Source: Candidatus Daviesbacteria bacterium (GTDB lineage: Bacteria > Patescibacteria > Microgenomatia > Daviesbacterales > UBA10151). Taken from it: a stretch of DNA of 64,000 nt. The stretch is from contig JACOXI010000006.1 in assembly GCA_016176335.1 (NCBI GenBank), positions 16,068-80,067 on the forward strand, read 5' to 3'. The translations under genes and the position numbers were made by a program. Shown one piece after another: positions 17,553 through 25,338 of this stretch; position 1 is the stretch's first letter; each line of letters starts with the position of its first letter. The notes under the pieces are model-generated. The model had not been told where the DNA came from and ran no database searches. It saw only the letters and a program-made list of their open reading frames with translations.

Positions 17553-18683
17553 ATGATTGCAATACAAGATAGATTCCCTCATTTTAAAAGGCCGGTAACT
17601 TTCCTGAAATATTATCTTTCCAAACAGTATGTTAAACTTTATCCCCAGGATATGTTTGTTGCTGTTTGCGGGTCTTTAGGCAAAACAACAACTGTTAGAC
17701 TTTCTCAAGCTGTTCTTTCTCAAAAATACAAAACAATAACAACTGAAGCAAATAAAGATTCAGTAACCAACATCCCTCAAACATTGCTCAAGTTAAATCC
17801 ATCTTTTCAAAAAGCAGTTTTGGAAATGGGAGCAGATTCAGCTGGAGAGGCAGATTTCTACCATTCATTAGTGAAACCTAAAGTTGTTATTTTGACCAGA
17901 ATCATTTCCGAACAAGCGGAAATAAGCAAACTTTTATCTTTTCTTCCAAATGATGGCATAGTAATTCTTAATTGGGATGATATAAATAGTAAGAAACTGG
18001 CTCAACAAGTCCCCTCTCAAGTGGTTTATTATGGTACGGATCCTCAAAATTGTACTGTATGGGCAGCAAACGTCAGAATTGAAAATTTCAGAACCAATTT
18101 CGAGTTAAACCTGGGAGTAGAAAGAGTTAAAGTTGAGCTTCCAGCCCTTGGGTTGCACCAAATTTATCCGGCGCTGGCAGCAGCTGGTTTGGGGGTCATT
18201 CATGGAATTCCTCTCACCAAGATAAAAATTGCATTAGAATCTGTTGAGCCGGAAGATCACAAGTTCCAATTACTTTTAGGACCAAATGGTTCTTATATTT
18301 TGGATGATACCTTCAGCGCAACTCCAATTGAAGTAGAATCTGCCATTGATACTCTAGTACAAATACCGGCCAGAAGAAGGATGTTGGTACTGGGAGAAAT
18401 GATTGATCCCAACTATTCTGCTGATGAATACAGAAAAATTGCGGAAAAGATTTACAAAGAGAAGTTGGATTTTATTTTCTTAGGACAAGGTTCTATTAAG
18501 GTCATCGCGGAAGAATTAACAAGTCTTGGTTTTTGGGAAGAAAGAGTTGAATCAAATATGCTAAATTCCCAACTTGTTTCCAAACTGCTTAAAATTTTGG
18601 GTAAAGGAGACGTTTGTCTGATAAAATGTTCCCGTTCAGTTAGATTGGATGAAGTAGTAAAAAGGATTGCTAGAAAGAATTAA
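17553..18683 (+). CDS. murF: MurF-type Mur ligase, short form
   Basis: This ATP-dependent Mur ligase most resembles MurF, which adds D-Ala-D-Ala. The P-loop reads GSLGKTTTV (usually GSNGKTTT). It is followed by TEANKDSVTNIPQTLL, LEMGADSAGEADFY, ILDDTFSATPIEVESAID and RRMLVLGEMID, a characteristic MurF C-terminal motif. At 376 residues it lacks the N-terminal UDP-binding domain, as murE here does. It starts directly after the murA stop. Confidence is lower for the exact substrate than for the ligase family. Confidence 0.85.
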   Translation: MIAIQDRFPHFKRPVTFLKYYLSKQYVKLYPQDMFVAVCGSLGKTTTVRLSQAVLSQKYKTITTEANKDSVTNIPQTLLKLNPSFQKAVLEMGADSAGEADFYHSLVKPKVVILTRIISEQAEISKLLSFLPNDGIVILNWDDINSKKLAQQVPSQVVYYGTDPQNCTVWAANVRIENFRTNFELNLGVERVKVELPALGLHQIYPALAAAGLGVIHGIPLTKIKIALESVEPEDHKFQLLLGPNGSYILDDTFSATPIEVESAIDTLVQIPARRRMLVLGEMIDPNYSADEYRKIAEKIYKEKLDFIFLGQGSIKVIAEELTSLGFWEERVESNMLNSQLVSKLLKILGKGDVCLIKCSRSVRLDEVVKRIARKN

Positions 18684-18688
18684 AATTT

Positions 18689-19696
18689 ATGACTCAACTT
18701 TTGGGTTTAGTCCTATTATCTTTTGTCACTACCAGTATATGCATGGTTCCTGTTATTGATCTTTTGTACTTTCTAAAAAGAAAATTTGAAAGAGCGATTC
18801 AGACTGATAAAAATAGTGAAACTCCCATCCACGATAGATTAATGAAACAAGACGAGACCACCCCGTCCGGCGGTGGAATACTGCTGATACTAGTATTAGT
18901 TGTTTTGAGTATTGGTTACGCATTTATAAGTACTTCGGTAGATAAAATCAGCTTGACGATTCTTCTTTTTACCCTACTCTCCTTCGGAACATTAGGTTTA
19001 GTAGATGATATTAAGTTAATGGTTACAAGAAGAAGGGGTAAATTTTTAGGTTTGGATAGAAAGAAAATGCTAATTGTTCAAGGGTTACTAGCCTTGATTA
19101 TAGGTTCATTTCTGTACTTTATTGCAGGTATCAATAACCTGTATATTACAGGTTTGGGGAATTTCATTATCGGGGCATGGTATATTCCCCTTGCGGCATT
19201 TGTGATTGTTTCGTTTGCCAACGCTTATAATATCTCGGATGGATTAGACGGTTTATCAGCAGGATTATTACTTATTTGTTTATTTGCATTTTTGGCTTTG
19301 GCTTCTGTTGCGCTGGATCTGACACTAGCCTCCTTTATCGGAATTTGGATAGGTGCTCTTTTTGCATATCTTTATTTTAATGTTTGGCCGGCAAGGATTT
19401 TTTTGGGAGATGCGGCAAGTTTCGCCTTTGGAGCGACATTGGCAGTGGTTGGCCTCTTAACAGGGAAAATCTTGGCATTGGCAATAATCGGGGGAATGTT
19501 TGTGGTAATTGTTGCATCGTCATTAATGCAAATAATTTCCAAAAAAATATTCGGGAGAAAGATTTTATCAATATCTCCCCTTCATATGTATTTTAGATAC
19601 CTTGGTTGGGAGGAAGCTAAAATTGTGACCAGATTTTGGTTAATACAGGGACTGTTTGCTATTTTTGGTCTGTGGATAGCCTTACTTTCCAAATGA
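18689..19696 (+). CDS. mraY: Phospho-MurNAc-pentapeptide transferase MraY
   Basis: MraY makes lipid I by moving phospho-MurNAc-pentapeptide to undecaprenyl phosphate. This 335-residue polytopic protein has about ten helices. Signature motifs are DETTPSGGG, GLVDDIKLM, FANAYNISDGLDGLSAG (catalytic Asp-rich loop), FLGDAASFAFG and SPLHMYFRYLGW. The stop overlaps the ftsW start (ATGA at 19693-19696). Confidence 0.97.
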   Translation: MTQLLGLVLLSFVTTSICMVPVIDLLYFLKRKFERAIQTDKNSETPIHDRLMKQDETTPSGGGILLILVLVVLSIGYAFISTSVDKISLTILLFTLLSFGTLGLVDDIKLMVTRRRGKFLGLDRKKMLIVQGLLALIIGSFLYFIAGINNLYITGLGNFIIGAWYIPLAAFVIVSFANAYNISDGLDGLSAGLLLICLFAFLALASVALDLTLASFIGIWIGALFAYLYFNVWPARIFLGDAASFAFGATLAVVGLLTGKILALAIIGGMFVVIVASSLMQIISKKIFGRKILSISPLHMYFRYLGWEEAKIVTRFWLIQGLFAIFGLWIALLSK

Positions 19697-20793
19697 AGAA
19701 TCAATCAAAAGCGACACTGTACTCACAAAAACAACAACTGGACTTAACTCTTCTTTCTACGATTGGAGTTTTGGTAGTTTTTGGCCTGGTGATGGTTTAT
19801 GATGCATCTTCAATTCAAGGGTTAAATGATTTCAAAGATAGCTATTATTACATCAGGCAACAGATAATCTGGGTGTTTTTGGGATTTCTTTCTCTGCTTT
19901 TTTTTTCCAGATTTAATTATTTAAATTTTAAAAAATTGGCTTTGCCGCTCCTCTTGGTATCCCTGCTGCTTCTTGTTGCAGTTTTTATACCGTCTTTGGG
20001 GGTTTCCGGCGGCGGAGCTCACAGATGGTTAAAGATTGGGCCAGGTACAGTTCAGCCCGCTGAAATCATAAAGCTTACCGGGGTGATATTCCTTGCTTTT
20101 GTCTTTGAAAAGAGAATCAGAATACTCCCTCTGTTAGTGTTAATCGGAATTGTTACATTAATTACTGCAGTTTTACAAAAAGATTTAGGTTCAACAATTG
20201 TGTTTGTTGCCACCTCTTTAATTATATATTTTGGTGCAGGTGCTCCGGTCCTGCATTTTTTTTTGATACTCCCTGTTGGAGTTTTGGCTTTTGTGACGCT
20301 GGTTCTAACATCAAGCTATAGAAGCAAAAGAATACTCTCTTTTTTGGATCCATTTTCCGATCCCCAAGGTTTTTCCTATCATATTTCTCAAGTTCTAATT
20401 GCTTTAGGTTCGGGAGGCTTGTTTGGATTGGGTTTAGGTCACTCACGACAAAAATTTGAATACATTCCCGAAGTTACAACAGACTCAATCTTCGGAATTA
20501 TTGGGGAAGAACTTGGTTTTTTAGGATCCGCCTTTTTAATTGCTTTATTTATAATCATTATTTTAAGAGGTATTAAAATTTCCCAAAACTGCCCTAATAG
20601 GTTTGGACAAATTTTGGCGCTCGGGTTGACATCGTGGTTGGGCATACAGGCTGCTATCAATCTTTCTTCAATGGTTGCCCTACTGCCTCTAACCGGAGTT
20701 CCGCTACCCTTCATCTCCTACGGCGGTTCTGCTGTGCTTTTGAACCTCACAGCTGTTGGGATACTTCTAAATATATCTTCAAACCTAGGGTAG
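19693..20793 (+). CDS. ftsW: Peptidoglycan glycosyltransferase FtsW (SEDS family)
   Basis: This SEDS-family polymerase of lipid II partners with the PBP encoded at 12605. The start is ATG 19693, coupled to mraY, and not the upstream ATG at 19636 inside mraY. It has 366 residues and about ten helices. SEDS motifs: GGGAHRWLKIGPGTVQPAEIIKL, QKDLGSTIVF, SDPQGFSYHISQVLIALGSGG and LPLTGVPLPFISYGGSAVLLN. The second SEDS gene at 28166 is the likely RodA. Confidence 0.94.
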   Translation: MKNQSKATLYSQKQQLDLTLLSTIGVLVVFGLVMVYDASSIQGLNDFKDSYYYIRQQIIWVFLGFLSLLFFSRFNYLNFKKLALPLLLVSLLLLVAVFIPSLGVSGGGAHRWLKIGPGTVQPAEIIKLTGVIFLAFVFEKRIRILPLLVLIGIVTLITAVLQKDLGSTIVFVATSLIIYFGAGAPVLHFFLILPVGVLAFVTLVLTSSYRSKRILSFLDPFSDPQGFSYHISQVLIALGSGGLFGLGLGHSRQKFEYIPEVTTDSIFGIIGEELGFLGSAFLIALFIIIILRGIKISQNCPNRFGQILALGLTSWLGIQAAINLSSMVALLPLTGVPLPFISYGGSAVLLNLTAVGILLNISSNLG

Positions 20794-20811
20794 GATTAAG
20801 ATTAGCCGTGT

Positions 20812-20817
20812 TAAAAT
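20812..20817 (+). promoter_or_regulatory. murG extended -10 element (leaderless type)
   Basis: TGtTAAAAT, with TAAAAT at 20812-20817, ends exactly 6 nt before ATG 20824. No -35 match or SD is apparent. This suggests an internal dcw promoter giving a leaderless murG mRNA. Confidence 0.5.
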
Positions 20818-20823
20818 GTAGAA

Positions 20824-21954
20824 ATGAATAATGATGTAAAAATTTTGGTAACAGGAGCTCATTTAACGCCGGCAGTTGCGGTATGCGAGGAACTGAAAAA
20901 GGAGAAAGAGATAGAGATTGTCTATGTGGGGAGAAATTCCACCATGGAAGGACAAAATGTGCAGTCTTTTGAATCGGGAGTTTTTCCTGCTCTCAATATC
21001 AAATTTATTCCTTTAATTGCCGGTAAATTACAAAGATATATTTCCGTTTATTCAATAGTTTCTTTATTAAAAATTCCCGTTGGGTTTGTGCAGGCGTTCT
21101 TTATATTATTGAAGGAGAAACCGGATGTAATTTTGTCTTTTGGGGGATATGTAGGATTACCTATTGTTGTTTGTGGTTGGCTTTTATCTATTCCAATTAT
21201 TATTCATGAGCAAGGCCTTCAAATGGGGCTTGCAAACAAGATCAGCTCCCATTTTGCGGACAAAATTGCCGTCTCATTTAAAGAGACTAAAACTTTGCCG
21301 GACAAGATCACAACGGTCACAGGTAATCCTTTAAGAAAAGAAATTCTAACCTTGGGGAAAATGGATAAAGACTACAGCAGGTTCTTCTTAAATGCCAAAA
21401 AAGATAAAACTCCGGTGATTTTCATAACAGGAGGCATTCAGGGATCACACATAATTAACCAATGCATTGAGAATACTTTGGTAAGTCTCTTAAAAAAATT
21501 TTATGTAATTCATCAAACAGGTGAATCCGTTTTTGGAGATTTTGAAAGATTGTCTAAATTACAAAATAAACGATATCTGGTGAAAAATTGGATTGGAGAA
21601 GAAGTAGGTAATGTCATGAAGTTTTCTGATGTGTTAGTTTGCAGGGCAGGGATCAATACGCTTTCTGAAGTTACTTTCTTGGAAAAAAGTGCTCTGGTTA
21701 TACCAATCCCCTATCAAAAAGAGCAACTTAACAATGCAAGATTTTTTGAACAGTTAGGAACTATTCTGCTGATTCCTCAAACAAAGTTATCTCCCAAAAT
21801 CCTCATTGATAGTCTGGAAAAAATTTTAAAAGAAAAAATAATTTTTGAAAAAAATGGAAAACAGGCAAAAGAAATTTTTATTAAAGATGCCCCCAAAAGA
21901 TTAGCATTGGAAACTATACTTTTGTCAAAAGCTTTCAAAGTTTTTAGTAATTAA
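20824..21954 (+). CDS. murG: Lipid II synthase MurG (UDP-GlcNAc transferase)
   Basis: MurG adds GlcNAc to lipid I on the cytoplasmic face. This is a 376-residue GT-B protein. The N-terminal loop reads VTGAHLTPAVAV where most MurG proteins have GGTGGHxxPAL, so this loop is shortened but keeps the H and P. Further motifs: VILSFGGYVGLPIVV, IIIHEQGLQMGLAN, VTGNPLRKEIL, ITGGIQGSHIIN and LVCRAGINTLSEVTFLEKSALVIPIP. Confidence 0.93.
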   Translation: MNNDVKILVTGAHLTPAVAVCEELKKEKEIEIVYVGRNSTMEGQNVQSFESGVFPALNIKFIPLIAGKLQRYISVYSIVSLLKIPVGFVQAFFILLKEKPDVILSFGGYVGLPIVVCGWLLSIPIIIHEQGLQMGLANKISSHFADKIAVSFKETKTLPDKITTVTGNPLRKEILTLGKMDKDYSRFFLNAKKDKTPVIFITGGIQGSHIINQCIENTLVSLLKKFYVIHQTGESVFGDFERLSKLQNKRYLVKNWIGEEVGNVMKFSDVLVCRAGINTLSEVTFLEKSALVIPIPYQKEQLNNARFFEQLGTILLIPQTKLSPKILIDSLEKILKEKIIFEKNGKQAKEIFIKDAPKRLALETILLSKAFKVFSN

Positions 21955-21967
21955 TTTTTAAGACATT

Positions 21968-22765
21968 ATGTTTAGGAGAAAAAACAACAACTCAAAGAGA
22001 AATTTGCTAAAAAAAATTTTTATTTTCGCTTTGTTTATATTGATACTGTTAGCTATTTATTTTTTTTTCAATTCTTCTCTCTTTAAAATAAAAAATATAA
22101 GTTTAAAGACAGAGTCTTTAGATTGTCTTGGTAATAATGAGGAGATTAAAAAAGATTCCGAAATTGTTAGTCAAAACACCATTTTTTTTAACAGTAAAAA
22201 TGTAGAGAAAAAATTAAAAAATAAATTTTATTGTATAAAGACAATAATTTTTGCAAAAAAATTTCCCAATGGAATGGAACTAACAATTATAGGCAGGAAG
22301 GCAGAAGCCAAATTAATTCCGCTGCCAATTTATGAAGCAACTGCCTCGTCCAATCTGGAGAATATTGCCACACCCTCCGCTACGGATATTTTTTTGGTGG
22401 ATGGGGAGGGCAAAGTCTTTTCAAAAGGGGATTTGGCTGGAGATTTACCAATAATACTGATATATAAGGGCAGTTTGAATCTGGGGGAGAATTTAGGCGT
22501 TTATATCATAAATGCGCTGAAGATTTTAAACAAAATTGGACCCTTTGGAATTGACAGCAAACTCTCCAAAATTGCTACGGGTGAGTTTTTGGTCACAGGT
22601 ACTGTTCCAAAAATTATATTTAAACTAACAGAACAGATTGATATTCAACTTGCATCTTTACAATTAATCCTGGAGCAAGCTAAAATAGACCAAAGCAGGT
22701 TGGAGTTTATCGATTTAAGATTTGATAAACCCGTTGTGAGGTTTGCCCCTAAAAAAAATGGCTAA
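21968..22765 (+). CDS. ftsQ: FtsQ/DivIB-like division protein
   Basis: This 265-residue bitopic protein has a very basic N-terminus, one helix (KIFIFALFILILLAIYFFFN) and a POTRA-like region (SSLFKIKNISLKTESLDC), then a FtsQ/DivIB beta domain ending LEFIDLRFDKPVVRFAPKK, a typical end. It lies between murG and ftsA as in many dcw clusters. Two cysteines (residues 52 and 79) are unusual and could form a disulphide. Confidence 0.85.
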   Translation: MFRRKNNNSKRNLLKKIFIFALFILILLAIYFFFNSSLFKIKNISLKTESLDCLGNNEEIKKDSEIVSQNTIFFNSKNVEKKLKNKFYCIKTIIFAKKFPNGMELTIIGRKAEAKLIPLPIYEATASSNLENIATPSATDIFLVDGEGKVFSKGDLAGDLPIILIYKGSLNLGENLGVYIINALKILNKIGPFGIDSKLSKIATGEFLVTGTVPKIIFKLTEQIDIQLASLQLILEQAKIDQSRLEFIDLRFDKPVVRFAPKKNG

Positions 22766-22809
22766 GGATGAACAAGTTCTCTTTAACAGTTTATATATAG
22801 AAAGGAATT

Positions 22810-24108
22810 GTGGCTAAAGATAAAATTGTCTGCGGAATAGATGTTGGTTCATCAAAAATAGCAACTCTCATTGCTTCCATTGATGAGGGTGGAAAAATCA
22901 ATTTAATAGGTGTTTCCTCTACACCTTCAAAAGGTGTCAGAAGAAATCAGGTTGTGGATATAGTGGAAGCAGTTTCTGCTATTACCGAGTCAGTTGAGGC
23001 GGCAGAAAGAATGGCAGGATATTCTATTTCATCGTCCTTTGTCTCGCTTGGAGGTCCTCAAATTGAGAGTGTTAATCAACATGCAGTTGTTGCTGTTTCA
23101 GAACCGGAGGGGGAGATTAGAGAAAGTGACATTCACAGAGTCAACGAGGCAGCCAGAGCCATCCCTCTGCCATCCTCAAGAGAAATATTACACGTTATTC
23201 CAAGAACTTTTACCGTTGACGGACAAGAGGGTATCAAAGACCCGATTGGCATGACCGGTGTGAGACTGGAAACCGAAACTCACATTATTACAGGTTCTTC
23301 AACCTCAATGAGAAATCTTGTCAAGTGTGTGTCAGAGGTGGGGATAGAGGTGACGGAATTGGTTTTTTCCGGTATTGCCGCATCAATTGCTATTTTGACG
23401 GATACCGAGAAAGAATTGGGGGTAGTGTTGGTTGATATTGGCGGTGAAACAACAGATGTAGTTGTCTTTATAGACGGGTCGGTTGCATATTCCGCGGTGA
23501 TTCCAATTGGAGCACGTCATATCACATCAGATATGGCTGTTGGACTGCGAATATCTTTGGAATCAGCAGAAAAAATCAAAATGTCTTTGGGGCACTTGCC
23601 CAAATTGCCCGCATTATCAGATGAAAGGGAAGAAGAGGCAAAAAGCAGTTCAACCAAGAGAAAAGAGGAAGAAATTCTGGATATTAAGGCTTTGGGGATA
23701 GTGGAAGATATACAAAAAATATCTAAGAAAGCGGTGGTTGACGGGATTATCAGACCCAGGCTTCAGGAAATATTCAAGTATGTGGGCAAAGAGATCAAAA
23801 AAAGCGGATTTGGGACACAAGTACCATCAGGTTTGGTGATTTGTGGAGGAGGAGCTTTGACTGTGGGAGCAATGGATCAGGCAAAATATGTTTTGGGTTT
23901 TCCCGCAAGAATAGGACAGATTGACGGATTATCGGGTATGATTGAAGAAATTGATTCCCCAACATTTGCATCATCTGCCGGTCTAATTATGTATGGCGCA
24001 ACTCAAAGTTCGGGTTCGGAAATACGATTGCCGGTATTTTCAGGTAATCTGCCTTTTAGGGGAATGATTCAAAAGGCAGTAGCATTGGTAAAATCATTTC
24101 TGCCGTAG
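22810..24108 (+). CDS. ftsA: Cell division protein FtsA
   Basis: This actin-like ATPase tethers FtsZ to the membrane. The start is GTG 22810 with an AAAGGA SD, one of the few leadered starts here. It has 432 residues: phosphate 1 loop GIDVGSSKIATLIA, phosphate 2 VLVDIGGETTDVVVF, adenosine motif LVICGGGALTVGAMD, and the C-terminal amphipathic helix (GMIQKAVALVKSFLP) expected to bind the membrane. ftsZ follows. Confidence 0.97.
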   Translation: MAKDKIVCGIDVGSSKIATLIASIDEGGKINLIGVSSTPSKGVRRNQVVDIVEAVSAITESVEAAERMAGYSISSSFVSLGGPQIESVNQHAVVAVSEPEGEIRESDIHRVNEAARAIPLPSSREILHVIPRTFTVDGQEGIKDPIGMTGVRLETETHIITGSSTSMRNLVKCVSEVGIEVTELVFSGIAASIAILTDTEKELGVVLVDIGGETTDVVVFIDGSVAYSAVIPIGARHITSDMAVGLRISLESAEKIKMSLGHLPKLPALSDEREEEAKSSSTKRKEEEILDIKALGIVEDIQKISKKAVVDGIIRPRLQEIFKYVGKEIKKSGFGTQVPSGLVICGGGALTVGAMDQAKYVLGFPARIGQIDGLSGMIEEIDSPTFASSAGLIMYGATQSSGSEIRLPVFSGNLPFRGMIQKAVALVKSFLP

Positions 24109-24121
24109 CCTTTTTAAGGGC

Positions 24122-24150
24122 TTGATATTAATAATAGGAATTGTTATATT
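24122..24150 (+). promoter_or_regulatory. ftsZ promoter, near-consensus, leaderless spacing
   Basis: TTGATA (24122-24127), a 17-nt spacer and TATATT (24145-24150) form a near-consensus sigma-70 promoter. Only 7 nt separate the -10 from ATG 24158, so the mRNA is predicted to start at or next to the start codon. Confidence 0.7.
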
Positions 24151-24157
24151 CTGCAAT

Positions 24158-25306
24158 ATGTTAATTAAACCTGATCTACAAAGATTTGCCAAGACTAAAG
24201 TTGTCGGATTGGGTGGCGGTGGATCCAACTCCATTAACTCCATGATTGCACTTCAGCAAATTCAGGGGGTGGAATTTGTAGCTGTCAATACCGATGCTCA
24301 AGCTTTAATGAGCAATCAATCTCCAACAAAAGTTCAAATTGGTGAAACACTAACCCGTGGTTTGGGTTCAGGAGGGGATCCGGAAATAGGCAGACAGGCC
24401 GCAGAAGAATCCATTCAGAAACTGCAGGATGTGCTGCAGGATGCGGATATGGTTTTTTTGACAGCCGGTATGGGCGGAGGTACGGGTACAGGTTCTATCC
24501 CTCTTGTTGCACAGACTGCCAAAAGTCTAGGCGCTTTAACAGTGGCTGTTGTTACAAAACCATTTGCTTTTGAAGGCACAAGAAGAATGGTTGTTGCCGA
24601 AGAAGGGATTGAAAAACTTAAAGATAAAGTTGACGCTTTGATTATTATCCCGAACCAAAGATTGCTTGAGACAGTTGATAAAAATATCACTTTGCAGGAT
24701 GCGTTTAGATTGGCAGACTCTGTTTTAGGTCAGGGAGTACAGGGGATTTCAGATTTAATCACCATGCCCGGCCTAATTAATGTAGATTTTGCAGATGTTA
24801 AAGCAGTGATGTCTTCTGCCGGATCTGCTTTGATGGGTATTGGAGTTGCCGGTGGTGAAAACAGAGCCGCAGCTGCTGCAAGAATGGCAATTGCATCTCC
24901 ATTACTCGAAGTTTCAATTGAGGGGGCAAAGGGAGTGTTGTTTAATATTGTCGGAGGGCCTGATCTGTCTATGGCGGAAGTGAATGAGGCGGCACAAATT
25001 ATTGCTCAAGCAGCAGATCCGGATGCCAACATTATCTTTGGCGCAACAATTAAGGAAGATCAGTTGGATCAGGTAAAACTTTCGGTTATTGCCACCGGCT
25101 TTGACGAGACAAGGAGGAAGTTACGAGATTATATAGGTACGGGGATTGGCTCTGCTCCTTTACAAAATGCAGCTACGCCATGGCAGAAAGAGGAAGAAGT
25201 AGAGGAAGCCCCAACTCCTCAAACAGTTTCTGAAACCGAAGAAGAAGTGGTCAGAGACGAGGAAGATAATTTGGAAATTCCTGCGTTTTTGCGTTCTAAC
25301 CGCTAG
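24158..25306 (+). CDS. ftsZ: Cell division GTPase FtsZ
   Basis: This tubulin-like GTPase forms the Z ring. The start is placed at ATG 24158 (MLIKPDLQRFAKTKVVGLGG); the upstream TTG at 24122 is the promoter -35. It has 382 residues. The GTP-binding loop is GGGGSNSINSM, slightly changed from GGGGNAVNRM; the signature GGGTGTG is at residues 106-112. The C-terminal peptide LEIPAFLRSNR is the canonical FtsA-binding tail, after an acidic linker. Confidence 0.97.
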   Translation: MLIKPDLQRFAKTKVVGLGGGGSNSINSMIALQQIQGVEFVAVNTDAQALMSNQSPTKVQIGETLTRGLGSGGDPEIGRQAAEESIQKLQDVLQDADMVFLTAGMGGGTGTGSIPLVAQTAKSLGALTVAVVTKPFAFEGTRRMVVAEEGIEKLKDKVDALIIIPNQRLLETVDKNITLQDAFRLADSVLGQGVQGISDLITMPGLINVDFADVKAVMSSAGSALMGIGVAGGENRAAAAARMAIASPLLEVSIEGAKGVLFNIVGGPDLSMAEVNEAAQIIAQAADPDANIIFGATIKEDQLDQVKLSVIATGFDETRRKLRDYIGTGIGSAPLQNAATPWQKEEEVEEAPTPQTVSETEEEVVRDEEDNLEIPAFLRSNR

Positions 25307-25326
25307 TCACAACTTTCATATTCTGC

Positions 25327-25332
25327 TAAAAT
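25327..25332 (+). promoter_or_regulatory. ileS extended -10 element (leaderless type)
   Basis: TGcTAAAAT (TAAAAT 25327-25332) ends 6 nt before ATG 25339. The -35 region (tagtca) is weak, as is common with extended -10 promoters. Confidence 0.5.
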
Positions 25333-25338
25333 TACCTC

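Noticed and set aside
22994..23254. Second reading frame overlapping ftsA
   Set aside because: It is an alternate-frame shadow of ftsA without start signal or family similarity, as are the other antisense and out-of-frame open stretches over conserved genes.
24122..24157. A 12-residue N-terminal extension of FtsZ from TTG 24122
   Set aside because: These bases form a near-consensus promoter (TTGATA-N17-TATATT), and FtsZ family similarity starts at the ATG 24158.
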